Notes: generated by a model from the sequence alone, not told the origin. Positions 1 through 6,418 are shown, counted from the first letter of the stretch. The stretch is DNA of 8,289 nt from Nitrospira sp. (GCA_015904075.1 JABMDH010000015.1:1-8289); one strand, 5' to 3'. Program-made: numbers and translations.

Positions 1-1447
1 CGTATCGGCGCACGAGCGTGGCCTGTTCGACGAACTTCTGCTCGCCTTCTTTCAAGCTGATACTGTTGACGACGGCTTTGCCCTGGATATTCCGCAACCC
101 GGTTTCCAACACCTCCCACCTGGAGCTATCGACCATGATCGGCACTTTGCAGATATCCGGTTCCGACGCGACGAGACGTAGAAACTTCTCCATCGCTTTA
201 TTGGAATCCAGCATGCCCTCATCCATGTTGATGTCGATGATCTGCGCGCCGCCTTCGACTTGCTGGCGCGCCACGGAGAGTGCGGATTCGTAGTCGCCGG
301 CCAGGATGAGTTTGGCGAATGCCGGAGACCCGGTAACATTGGTCCGCTCCCCGATGTTCACGAAATTGGAATCCGGACGGATCGTGACTGCTTCCAAGCC
401 GCTCAGCCTCGTATACGGAGTCACCGCCGGAATCGTTCTCGGCCTGATATCGCGCACCACCTCGGCAATCGACTTGATATGGTCCGGCGTCGTCCCGCAA
501 CAACCGCCCACGATGTTGAGCCACCCGCTCTGCGCCCACTCACGCAGCTGAGGCGCCAAACTATCCGGAGTTTCAGGAAAACCGGTCGGCAGCAACGGAT
601 TCGGCAATCCGGCGTTCGGATGGGCGCTCAGATAGATCGGTGCAATGCGCGATAATTCTTCGATCAGCGGGCGCATTTCTTTGGGCCCGAGCGCGCAATT
701 CATGCCCACGCTTAAGAGCGGCACATGGGAAATGGAGTTCCAGAACGCCTCGACCGTCTGCCCTGTCACGCCTCGGTTGCTCCCGGCTTGGATAAACGTG
801 ACCGATGCCATGACCGGCACAGGCCGGGCGCCGGATGCAAACGCCTGTTGGATTGCGAAAAATGCCGCTTTTGCGTTCAACGTATCGAAGATCGTCTCCA
901 CGAGTAGCAGATCGGCCCCGCCGTCCAGCAATCCGCGTACCTGCTCACCATAGGCCGTCACGAGTTCTTCATAGATCGTTCCACGGGCCGCAGGGTTGTT
1001 GACGTCTGTTGAAATTGACGACGTCTTGGTGGTCGGCCCGATCGCTCCGGCGACAAAACACTGTCGCCCCGGTTGTGCCGCGTGAACCTTCTCGACCGCC
1101 CGTCTGGCACACTCCGCTCCCGCCCTGGACAGTTCATAGCCGAGAGACGCCATGTGATAGTCCGCCAGCGAGATCGACTGAGAATTGAACGTGTTGGTTT
1201 CGACGATATCAGCCCCGGCTTCCAGATATTGCCGATGAATGTCTTCGATAATCGCCGGCTGGGTGATGTTCAAGAGATCGTTGTGGCCTTTAAGGTCTTT
1301 CTTCCAATCCTTGAACCGCTCGCCGCGGAATGCTGCTTCGTCCAGCTTGCGCTGCTGGATCATCGTCCCCATCGCGCCGTCGAGGATGAGGATACGCTCC
1401 TTGAGCAGCGCCTCAATCTGAGCCTGTTGCCTGATCTGTGTAACCAA
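1..1447 (-). CDS. metH: Cobalamin-dependent methionine synthase MetH, N-terminal part (3' end outside window)
   Basis: Cytoplasmic enzyme that transfers a methyl group from methyltetrahydrofolate through cobalamin to homocysteine, giving methionine. About 482 residues are visible from the chosen start. The homocysteine-binding barrel opens with ILDGAMGTMIQ near residue 20 and carries the three zinc-ligand cysteines: Cys251 in GMNCALG and Cys316/Cys317 in GGCCGTTP, almost the same spacing as in E. coli MetH. The pterin-binding domain begins at FVNIGERTNVTGS near residue 362 and is cut by the window edge; the cobalamin and activation domains lie outside. I chose TTG at 1447 because a strong Shine-Dalgarno (GGGGAGG, 1456-1462) sits 8 nt upstream and the protein then starts like other MetH proteins. 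An in-frame ATG at 1486 adds 13 residues but has no good ribosome site. No cobalamin riboswitch is visible in the short leader. Family assignment is secure; only the start is uncertain. Confidence 0.95.
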   Translation of the reverse strand, partial: MVTQIRQQAQIEALLKERILILDGAMGTMIQQRKLDEAAFRGERFKDWKKDLKGHNDLLNITQPAIIEDIHRQYLEAGADIVETNTFNSQSISLADYHMASLGYELSRAGAECARRAVEKVHAAQPGRQCFVAGAIGPTTKTSSISTDVNNPAARGTIYEELVTAYGEQVRGLLDGGADLLLVETIFDTLNAKAAFFAIQQAFASGARPVPVMASVTFIQAGSNRGVTGQTVEAFWNSISHVPLLSVGMNCALGPKEMRPLIEELSRIAPIYLSAHPNAGLPNPLLPTGFPETPDSLAPQLREWAQSGWLNIVGGCCGTTPDHIKSIAEVVRDIRPRTIPAVTPYTRLSGLEAVTIRPDSNFVNIGERTNVTGSPAFAKLILAGDYESALSVARQQVEGGAQIIDINMDEGMLDSNKAMEKFLRLVASEPDICKVPIMVDSSRWEVLETGLRNIQGKAVVNSISLKEGEQKFVEQATLVRRY

Positions 1448-1455
1448 CTCCCGAT

Positions 1456-1462
1456 CCTCCCC
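1456..1462 (-). promoter_or_regulatory. Ribosome binding site deciding the metH start
   Basis: GGGGAGG on the minus strand lies 8 nt upstream of TTG 1447. The competing in-frame ATG at 1486 has its nearest AAGGAG more than 30 nt away, so this site favours TTG as the initiation codon. Confidence 0.5.
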
Positions 1463-1529
1463 AAACAAAAACTGAGTCGAGATCATACTGGATGCATGAT
1501 GCACCGGCAAGCAGGCAGCGGTGGTCTCC

Positions 1530-1559
1530 TTGACATCGATTTAGACCCGCCGATACCAT
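1530..1559 (+). promoter_or_regulatory. Possible sigma70 promoter giving a nearly leaderless transcript
   Basis: A perfect -35 hexamer TTGACA (1530-1535) is followed after 18 nt by TACCAT (1554-1559), which matches 4 of 6 positions of TATAAT. Transcription would start near 1566, only about 5 nt before the ATG at 1571. That gene has no Shine-Dalgarno, which fits a near-leaderless mRNA. The -10 is weak and the placement is inference. Confidence 0.3.
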
Positions 1560-1570
1560 CCCCGCCTATT

Positions 1571-2368
1571 ATGACTGCTGCACTGGTTCGCCCTTACATC
1601 GCTGGGCCAGCCGTTCTCACCATCGTACTCCTGGTCGTTTTGTGTTGGCTGTGTCCGCCGAATCTTGACGCTGCGCCTTACTTTGAAGACGGTTTTCTTG
1701 GCCTGACCCAGGCAGAGCTGCATGCAAAGATGGGTCGCCCCCAGGCGGTGCGCGACCGCAAATCCGCACTGCGCATCTTCACCTACTATCCAATCACCGA
1801 CTGGTCGAGTTATTTCAGCAAGTTGGTCTCTCCGGAAAACGGAGAAGATGTCTATACATTCACACGCAACGGCACGGCGATCCGCTATTCATTCAGTTAT
1901 ACGTCCGACCCGGGCAATGAGAGCGAGGACCGGCTCCTGTTCGTACGCCTGGTGGATATTGAATTGTCCCCACCCATGCCGATCGACCAGCTGCCGTCAT
2001 TGATTCCAGAGTTTCGCCCGTCTGCAGAGCAGGCCAGCCCCGCCTTCCGCTCCAATATCTGGGTATTGCTCTTTAAAGGAGCGCCTTCACCGGAAGCCCG
2101 ATTCATTATCAGGGAACAGGAGAAAGACCGGCTGGATTGGCTGTTGAGTTACCAATTGTTTTCGATGCAAGGACTTCCCGATCGTCTGACACGGTCCGTA
2201 TTAATCGACCGAATCGAAATCGGCGCTCAAAGCCTGCAACTGGTTACCCAACGGCAGCGGCATACCCATGAACCCATCCTCAACCCGTACTCCGGCGAAT
2301 TCATCCGCCAATCCGCCGTACCGGCTTCTCCGGCCAAGACCATTCCTGTGCCGAAATACGCGGAATAG
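1571..2368 (+). CDS. Exported hypothetical protein (265 aa) with N-terminal signal/anchor segment
   Basis: I do not recognise the family. The first 35 residues are a strongly hydrophobic segment (IAGPAVLTIVLLVVLCWL core) ending in LDAAPYFED, which reads as a signal peptide or uncleaved anchor, so the rest is probably periplasmic. Just after it, GLTQAELHAKMGRPQAV (around residues 44-60) resembles the G(L/M)TxxxVxxxLGxP motif of BamE/SmpA-type small envelope proteins, but the remaining 200 residues show no such fold that I can name. A beta-rich central part with several aromatic residues (FTYYPITDWSSYF) follows, and the C-terminus is proline-rich. Start chosen at ATG 1571 because it places the hydrophobic stretch at the N-terminus; an in-frame ATG at 1496 would add 25 polar residues ahead of it and lies beside the metH leader. 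No Shine-Dalgarno is visible. The gene is divergent from metH and convergent with the next gene. Confidence 0.75.
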   Translation: MTAALVRPYIAGPAVLTIVLLVVLCWLCPPNLDAAPYFEDGFLGLTQAELHAKMGRPQAVRDRKSALRIFTYYPITDWSSYFSKLVSPENGEDVYTFTRNGTAIRYSFSYTSDPGNESEDRLLFVRLVDIELSPPMPIDQLPSLIPEFRPSAEQASPAFRSNIWVLLFKGAPSPEARFIIREQEKDRLDWLLSYQLFSMQGLPDRLTRSVLIDRIEIGAQSLQLVTQRQRHTHEPILNPYSGEFIRQSAVPASPAKTIPVPKYAE

Positions 2369-2408
2369 ACCACTGGCAGTGTGAATTCAGCCAAAGGAGG
2401 GAGCGTGA

Positions 2409-2891
2409 TTATGGAACCTGATGGAGACGGTTCTGCTGGGCTTGTCCGGTGACGGTAACCTTCTCTTTCATGACATCAAGCGAGCCGCCGGCACTCGTAT
2501 AAATAAGCACGGGGGTGCCAACCCCCAGGACAAACAATAAGCCCAACGCCAACAACCGTATCATAGGACTGTTTTTACTGAAGTACATGACCAGAAGTAA
2601 AAAGACCGCTGCCGCCCCGGCATAGTTAAGAATCGTCTCCTGACCCAAATTGCGCAGATTCAGATCCGGTGCCCCTGAGGTCCCCTTCGATCCGATCGCC
2701 TTCACCCGGTCTTTGATCGTCTGCTGAATCGATTGAAAAGTTGAAGAGACTTTTGACTCCGGGTCAGACAGCTGCTGGACCTTCACCTTTGCCCGGTATT
2801 TTTCCGGAATTGTTTCCAGCTTACGAAGGAGCAAGCGAACGCCGGCCGGGCGACTTCCCTGCAGGGAAGCCTCATCCCAAGATTGAGCCAT
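2409..2891 (-). CDS. Small membrane protein with two C-terminal transmembrane helices (160 aa)
   Basis: Not recognised. The N-terminal 80 residues are polar and charged, with heptad-like stretches (around residues 45-66, SSTFQSIQQTIKDRV) that could form a short coiled coil. Two hydrophobic helices follow, at about residues 87-104 (TILNYAGAAAVFLLLVMYF) and 111-132 (IRLLALGLLFVLGVGTPVLI), separated by a very short SKNSPM turn, so this looks like a helical hairpin in the inner membrane with both ends on the same side. The tail after the hairpin is about 28 residues. ATG 2891 is the first in-frame start; only a weak CCAGG lies upstream. Its stop is 40 nt from that of the convergent exported-protein gene, with no convincing terminator between them. 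It lies downstream of the broken DUF2007-like gene on the same strand and may have been co-transcribed with it. Confidence 0.7.
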   Translation of the reverse strand: MAQSWDEASLQGSRPAGVRLLLRKLETIPEKYRAKVKVQQLSDPESKVSSTFQSIQQTIKDRVKAIGSKGTSGAPDLNLRNLGQETILNYAGAAAVFLLLVMYFSKNSPMIRLLALGLLFVLGVGTPVLIYTSAGGSLDVMKEKVTVTGQAQQNRLHQVP

Positions 2892-2966
2892 AGCAACCTG
2901 GAGCCCATGGCTGATACCAACCGGCCTCTCGCGCGTAATGGGGAGGATTCTTCTGAAAACTGCTGG

Positions 2967-3196
2967 TTAGACCGACGCTTCTCGCATAGAAAGCCTGCGT
3001 CGGCTGAGCAGGATTTCGACACGAGCTTGATCTGACACATCCACCATCACACGGCTGACAAAGAACGGCACTCCCGGATACAGACCGCTCATATGTTCGC
3101 CGTGAATAACAAAGGCGATACGGTTGCCGTCGAGCAGGCTCTTGATGATGCCTCACTCGCCACATCCTGCGTCGTGATGAGATGAATCATCCGCAT
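2967..3196 (-). pseudogene. DUF2007-like small protein gene broken by a one-base frameshift
   Basis: Reading from ATG 3196 gives MRMIHLITTQDVASEA. Shifting frame near 3150 gives IIKSLLDGNRIAFVIHGEHM and on to a VFF-like SRVMVDVSDQARVEILLSRR ending, with a TAA at 2967-2969. Joined, the two halves make a protein of about 77 aa with the pattern of the DUF2007 'putative signal transducing protein' family: an opening beta strand, E(A)xxIKSLLDxxxIxxxIxGEH, a Pro-containing middle, and a final V..xDxxxAxxIL strand and helix. The frame change equals loss of one base, as GAGGC-ATCATCAAG would read EAIIK if one base were restored after GC. GGGGTG lies just upstream of the ATG as a plausible ribosome site. 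It could be a real null allele or a sequencing or assembly error. Family assignment is from pattern memory and is moderately sure; the frameshift itself is directly visible. Confidence 0.6.
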
Positions 3197-3287
3197 GCTC
3201 ACCCCATCGGCAATCGTCTTCTCAGTCGATCGAAAAGCCGTTCATCTGATTGCACTTTTCGACCTCTCTCTTTAGACTCTGGATTGA

Positions 3288-3572
3288 TTATGGCGTTTCG
3301 GTGATACGCGCGCGCCGCTCCTGACCGGGACCGCCTGAAATGGTGAGTACCCGCTTCCATTCGCGCACCTGGTAGATCGCCCAGGCATTCGGCTGGCCTT
3401 TGAAAAAGGCTGTCGGATCTTCACCGCTGGCGTTCAGGAAAATCGGTTCCGTAAACCCTTCTTCCAGGACATAATCAAGAAGGGATTCAGTAGTAAACCC
3501 CGCTCCACGGAGCGTCACCTCAGCCAGTACATTGAGGATCTCATCGGGATTTTGGACCGTAATCGGATTCAT
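3288..3572 (-). CDS. Hypothetical protein (94 aa)
   Basis: Family not recognised. It is a small soluble protein with no signal peptide or membrane segment. The N-terminal half looks helical (PDEILNVLAEVTLRGAGFTTESLLDYVLEEG), and a more beta-like second half contains AIYQVREWKRVLTIS before a basic tail. I chose ATG 3572 (MNPITVQNPDEI) because GAGGGAG lies 7 nt upstream; a more distal in-frame ATG at 3620 would add 16 residues and lacks such a site. It is the first gene of a minus-strand group followed by the broken DUF2007-like gene about 90 nt downstream. Its promoter region abuts the miniature inverted-repeat element. The good ribosome site and sensible composition support it as a real gene. 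Confidence 0.7.
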   Translation of the reverse strand: MNPITVQNPDEILNVLAEVTLRGAGFTTESLLDYVLEEGFTEPIFLNASGEDPTAFFKGQPNAWAIYQVREWKRVLTISGGPGQERRARITETP

Positions 3573-3666
3573 TGATTCACTCCCTCTTTCTAGCAAGCTG
3601 CAAAAATACTCGGCGCACACATAAGATACCGTTGGTATGTTACAAATGGCACTACAGATCGAATCG

Positions 3667-3838
3667 TATCAGGATGCTCAAAAAGGCCTCTGTTTTCACC
3701 CGCCCACCCCGGTGCGCCAAGACGCCCCGTTCCACGGGCAAGGCCGCAGCGAGTGAAGAGGCGAGGCGTCCGCTTCGGTACATTGAGCCTCTGAGCGATG
3801 CGAGAACGGCGCTGGTGGGCTTTTTCAGCATCCAGATA
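3667..3838. repeat. Miniature inverted-repeat element (MITE/REP-like), about 172 bp
   Basis: The ends form an imperfect 22-bp terminal inverted repeat: TATCAGGATGCTCAAAAAGG at 3667 pairs with the complement of the CTTTTTCAGCATCCAGATA end finishing at 3838, 19 of 22 positions matching. Inside, GACGCC (3721-3726) and GGCGTC (3765-3770) form a second nested inverted repeat around a GC-rich core. There is no transposase or credible coding sequence in it, so it is a non-autonomous element. No clear target-site duplication is visible beyond the TATC/GATA that I counted as part of the repeat. It fills most of the 309-nt gap between two divergent genes and so could affect transcription of both. The rest of the gap (3573-3666 and 3839-3881) holds only leaders. 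My recollection that similar sequences are dispersed in Nitrospira genomes is unverified. Confidence 0.6.
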
Positions 3839-3881
3839 GAAGCAAATTGTAGCGACGCACCGGTCAAGAAGGCAAGAGACG

Positions 3882-4628
3882 ATGGCTACGCAAATGACGA
3901 ACTCAAAGTTTCTCGACGCCCTCCTTCGCATCATGGACGGAAAACACCACTGGGCCTGGGATCACTTCGCCACCGGCACCCTCACAAAAGAACAGTTACA
4001 GATTCACTTCCAACAAGAATATGCCGTCTACGTTAGAGATTTTCCCGTCTTTCTCGCCCGTATCCATGGGAAAAATCCTCCCGCTCCGGCCCGTCGCATG
4101 CTGGCCGAAAATATCTACGAGGAAGATACCGGGGGCCTCTCTCTGGGAATTTCCCACCCCGCACTCTTTCTCTCCATGATGGAGGGACTGGGATTCAACC
4201 CTGATGACTTTGAGCGGGTTCGTCTGCTACCGGCCAGCCGCACCTACCGAGCGTGGCTCGACCGGATGTCGGACCATCGCCATTGGGTGATTGGCGCCGC
4301 CACACTGACGATCTTCGTCGAAGGCAGCGTGAAGGACCGGAAAGAAATCCATCAACCGTCCGAACCTAAAAGTGCGGAAGATATCGAAGCGGTCATCCGG
4401 AACCATCCGCTCGTTCGTCACCATGGCCTTTCACCCGACCACATGGATCTGATCCGTGCCCATCAGTTGGTCGAGGCAGGACATCGCCATGACGCCTATG
4501 ACATGGTGGTCAATTACACCGCGCCGTCGTTGAGACCATCGGTTCTCACCCAGCTCAAGAAAAGCCTGACCTATTGGCTCCACTACCGCGATGCCGTCGC
4601 CAAGGCGTGCGGGATCAAGAAACCGTGA
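3882..4628 (+). CDS. TenA/PqqC/CADD-like haem-oxygenase-fold protein, putative di-metal oxidase (248 aa)
   Basis: The all-helical pattern matches the TenA/THI-4/PqqC superfamily, and specifically the CADD-like haem-oxygenase-like di-iron branch: LTKEQLQ (34-40), FPVFLARIH (54-62), ENIYEED (76-82), IFVEGS (144-149). The six-ligand set expected for a di-metal site can be proposed as Glu80 or Glu81, His92, Glu147, His194, Glu198 and His201. The last three form HxxxExxH where family members usually have HxxxDxxH. In this family known activities include thiaminase II (TenA), PqqC, and the self-sacrificing 4-aminobenzoate synthase CADD of Chlamydia. The metal ligands argue against the metal-free PqqC and TenA enzymes. 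The tyrosine that CADD consumes is not obviously present at the equivalent place (Trp-rich HHWAWDHF, 22-29), but my alignment is approximate. Length is typical. The ribosome site is weak. The stop overlaps a possible GTG start of the next reading frame. Confidence 0.82.
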   Translation: MATQMTNSKFLDALLRIMDGKHHWAWDHFATGTLTKEQLQIHFQQEYAVYVRDFPVFLARIHGKNPPAPARRMLAENIYEEDTGGLSLGISHPALFLSMMEGLGFNPDDFERVRLLPASRTYRAWLDRMSDHRHWVIGAATLTIFVEGSVKDRKEIHQPSEPKSAEDIEAVIRNHPLVRHHGLSPDHMDLIRAHQLVEAGHRHDAYDMVVNYTAPSLRPSVLTQLKKSLTYWLHYRDAVAKACGIKKP

Positions 4629-4754
4629 TCCCTCGGACTGTTCCTGCTCCTGTATTCGTTGTGACCCTCTCATGTATGCTGTTGGCTCTTAGCCATCAGC
4701 CCTCAGCCCTCAGCACCGAGATTCCAGATGACATGGTCATGATTCCTGCCGGCG
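4625..4754 (+). pseudogene. 5' fragment of an exported FGE-sulfatase-like gene, fused to mtnC
   Basis: A GTG overlaps the stop of the TenA-like gene (GTGA) and opens a frame beginning with a signal-peptide-like stretch (VFVVTLSCMLLALS), followed by EIPDDMVMIPAGG. That last motif is the usual opening of formylglycine-generating-enzyme/sulfatase-modifying-factor domains (DMVxIPAGxFxMG). The expected continuation is absent: after IPAGG the DNA becomes mtnC sequence in a different frame, and this frame runs on as meaningless peptide to a stop at 5104. I read this as the remnant of a gene whose body was deleted. About 43 residues of genuine sequence remain. The GTGA overlap suggests it was once translationally coupled to the TenA-like gene. 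Identification from such a short motif is moderate. Confidence 0.5.
4691..4714 (+). repeat. Heptamer tandem repeat (AGCCNTC x3 plus AGC)
   Basis: Three consecutive 7-bp units (AGCCATC, AGCCCTC, AGCCCTC) followed by AGC lie just upstream of the mtnC fusion scar, inside the signal-peptide region of the FGE-like remnant. A heptamer changes frame with each unit gained or lost, so copy-number changes would alter the reading frame here. Confidence 0.65.
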
Positions 4755-5462
4755 GTGACCTTTGTCAGAGATGTGCTCTTCCCGTATGCCAAGCAACACA
4801 TCGCATCATTTTTACACGATCATCGGATAGACCCGCAGGTCCGCCAGTGGGCGTCGGTTTGCCAGGAAACCATCGCCCAAGAATCCGGCATGTTGCTTTC
4901 ATACGAGAATCTGGCCGATGTCCTCAGCCAGTGGATGGAAGGGGATCGCAAACATCAGGGACTCAAGGCTCTACAAGGCATGATCTGGAAAGAGGGCTAC
5001 CGGACCGGTGCGTTCATGCCGGAATTATACGACGATGTTGCGCCATCCTTCCGTCGCTGGCGACAAGAGGGCCTCACCCTTGCGCTCTACTCCTCCGGAT
5101 CTGAGCAGGCACAGCGTCTGCTTCTTGCTCATACGACCGAGGGAGACCTCACACCGATGGTTTCTCACTGTTTCGATACCGGCATCGGGTCGAAAGTAAC
5201 GCCCGCATCCTATAGACGTATCGCCGACTGTCTCGGACTCCACTCTGAAGAGATTGTATTTCTATCCGATGCCGAGCCGGAACTGGATACAGCCACCGCC
5301 GCAGACCTTCACGCTATCCATGTCGTACGTCCCGGAACCACTCCGAGCACCCGGCACCCATACTGCTCGACATTCAATGATCTGCACAGAGCAGACATGC
5401 CGATTACGGAAATCAATAGGCTGGCCGCTCCTTTACAAGAACATCCACCCGCTCGACTCTGA
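4755..5462 (+). CDS. mtnC: Acireductone synthase (enolase-phosphatase E1) lacking its N-terminal catalytic motif; probable pseudogene
   Basis: MtnC is a HAD-superfamily enzyme of the methionine salvage pathway that enolises and dephosphorylates 2,3-diketo-5-methylthiopentyl-1-phosphate. The homology begins abruptly at VTFVRDVLFPYA. It continues with GLKALQGMIWKEGY (69-82), HAD motif II LYSSGSEQAQ (111-120), motif III lysine GSKVTPASYRRIA (145-157) and motif IV FLSDAEPELDTA (169-180) with VVRPG after it. What is missing is the first 12-15 residues, (T)DIEGTTxPI, which hold the nucleophilic aspartate, the acid/base residue and a magnesium ligand. An upstream in-frame TGA at 4740-4742 and unrelated DNA exclude a longer start. 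GTG 4755 has no ribosome site. So the enzyme should be inactive even if translated. The rest shows no stop or frameshift, suggesting a recent loss. Homology ends near residue 210; the tail overlaps the convergent gene B1 by 50 nt. Confidence 0.85.
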   Translation: MTFVRDVLFPYAKQHIASFLHDHRIDPQVRQWASVCQETIAQESGMLLSYENLADVLSQWMEGDRKHQGLKALQGMIWKEGYRTGAFMPELYDDVAPSFRRWRQEGLTLALYSSGSEQAQRLLLAHTTEGDLTPMVSHCFDTGIGSKVTPASYRRIADCLGLHSEEIVFLSDAEPELDTATAADLHAIHVVRPGTTPSTRHPYCSTFNDLHRADMPITEINRLAAPLQEHPPARL

Positions 5463-6084
5463 CCACCGGCATAATCAGACCACGCCCCTCCTCTTCGTGG
5501 GAAAAATCATAGACGATCGACTCAGAAGGAATCAGAACACCGGTCATGACCACGAACACGTCTACTTTCTCCCGTGCCGCGAGACGCCGATTGATTGGAC
5601 CGACAAGAGTACGATGCGGCATCACCCGAAGATTGCCTGGTACTTCTTCAGGCTTAAACCGAACGAGCCCCCAACTGGTCTGATTGAATTCTGGTCCAAT
5701 CGACACCGGATAACCCTTGGCCTGCCGGTCAAATCGAGACAATTCTCCGGACCACACAAATGCCACATGCCGGGTCAGAGCCGGACTCCCCTCACGCGCG
5801 GCATCCCGTTCCCGGTTCAGATTGAACAACCGCTCATCGTGGCCGGGATCATGATGACCATGGCCATATACCGTAGGCCAATCGGGAGGAGCACCGTCCA
5901 GCGCCGCAAGAAATGCTTCAATCGCCTTCCGCTCAATCAAGAGATGCGTGCCAGGAGGAAGAATCGAATCAAGCCGTTCGAGGGAAATTGTTCTCAGCGA
6001 AGTATGTTCGGCTGCATCAGCTGATCGTGAGGCGGCCGGTGAGACAAGCAAAACCGGTAAGAGCAGAAGCGGGAGCAGGCGCAT
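5413..6084 (-). CDS. Exported hypothetical protein B1 (223 aa), full-length copy of a duplicated gene
   Basis: Family not recognised. Residues 1-25 are a clear signal peptide (MRLLPLLLLPVLLVSPAA, then SRSADAA), so the mature protein is probably periplasmic. The mature part opens with RTISLERLDSILPPGTHLL and contains a histidine-rich loop YGHGHHDPGHDE (73-84) followed by RLFNLNRERDA; such a loop could bind a metal, but that is a guess. The C-terminal half has alternating hydrophobic strands (VDVFVVMTGVLIP, GLIMPVVRVERVDVLV). ATG 6084 is chosen because it starts the signal peptide and lies 7 nt after the stop of A1; there is no Shine-Dalgarno, which suggests translational coupling. It is the last gene of the fmdB-A2-B2'-A1-B1 unit. 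Its 5' half (to about 5797) is present again upstream as B2', with residues 31-96 differing at only four positions. It overlaps the mtnC tail on the opposite strand. Confidence 0.8.
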   Translation of the reverse strand: MRLLPLLLLPVLLVSPAASRSADAAEHTSLRTISLERLDSILPPGTHLLIERKAIEAFLAALDGAPPDWPTVYGHGHHDPGHDERLFNLNRERDAAREGSPALTRHVAFVWSGELSRFDRQAKGYPVSIGPEFNQTSWGLVRFKPEEVPGNLRVMPHRTLVGPINRRLAAREKVDVFVVMTGVLIPSESIVYDFSHEEEGRGLIMPVVRVERVDVLVKERPAY

Positions 6085-6091
6085 CGGACGC

Positions 6092-6418
6092 CTATTCTGT
6101 ACCGGCGCGAGCCATAACCCGGTCGTAGGAAGCCTTGAGAGAGACCACTCCGGGGTGGTCGACCGCCAGCACTCCAATGTCGATGAGCACTGCGAGACGA
6201 GGCGTTGGATCGATTCGTCGAAAACCGGATCGAGTCAGGTCGGCTGAGCCCAACGTCTTTTCATAAATACCCAGCCAAGATTCTGTCACGACGCGCAAGC
6301 CTGCATCCGTGGGTTTCATACGGCCTAACCGGACCTGCTGCAGCAGCTTGATCAGGGGGTCGGACTGCAAGATTACCGAGATCGCGCGTTGCAGCGCCTG
6401 GTCGCCGGACTCGTCCAT
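6092..6418 (-). CDS. Small hypothetical protein A1 (108 aa), duplicated gene
   Basis: Family not recognised. A short, soluble, mostly helical protein with no signal peptide. The N-terminal half (ALQRAISVILQSDPLIKLLQQVRLGRM, about residues 8-34) is helical; the C-terminal half contains RRIDPTPRLAVLIDIGVLAVDHPGV, where a strand-like LAVLIDIGVLAV segment could form the core. It differs from A2 at 13 of 108 residues (88% identity), while the DNA differs more, so both copies seem to be under selection for protein sequence. ATG 6418 matches the A2 start. The upstream TAG at 6425-6427 is the relic stop of fmdB copied in the duplication. It has no strong ribosome site and lies 11 nt after the B2' stop and 7 nt before B1, so translation is probably coupled. 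Confidence 0.78.
   Translation of the reverse strand: MDESGDQALQRAISVILQSDPLIKLLQQVRLGRMKPTDAGLRVVTESWLGIYEKTLGSADLTRSGFRRIDPTPRLAVLIDIGVLAVDHPGVVSLKASYDRVMARAGTE

Noticed and set aside
18..655. Several plus- and minus-strand frames in the first 650 bases
   Set aside because: All lie over the minus-strand metH frame, which carries the GGCCGTTP and pterin-domain motifs; the others show no recognisable sequence.
1073..1570. Long plus-strand open frame extending the 1571-2368 gene upstream across metH
   Set aside because: It is antisense to clear MetH coding sequence, and its composition is that of a reversed coding frame. The hydrophobic signal segment marks ATG 1571 as the start.
2371..2381. 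CACTGGCAGTG palindrome after the exported-protein gene as a terminator
   Set aside because: A one-base loop and no following T-run; it cannot form a normal terminator hairpin.
3626..3638. ATACC-GTT-GGTAT inverted repeat as an operator
   Set aside because: Only a 5-bp stem with no recognised regulator motif or linked regulator gene; too likely by chance.
3572..4036. Plus- and minus-strand open frames through the 3573-3881 gap
   Set aside because: They run through the inverted-repeat element and, on the plus strand, into the TenA-like gene in another frame. They have low-complexity, Arg-rich composition and no ribosome site.
5254..6024. 256-codon plus-strand frame opposite gene B1
   Set aside because: It is a shadow of B1: its minus-strand partner has a signal peptide and a duplicated, conserved sequence, while this frame does not show protein-level conservation between the copies.
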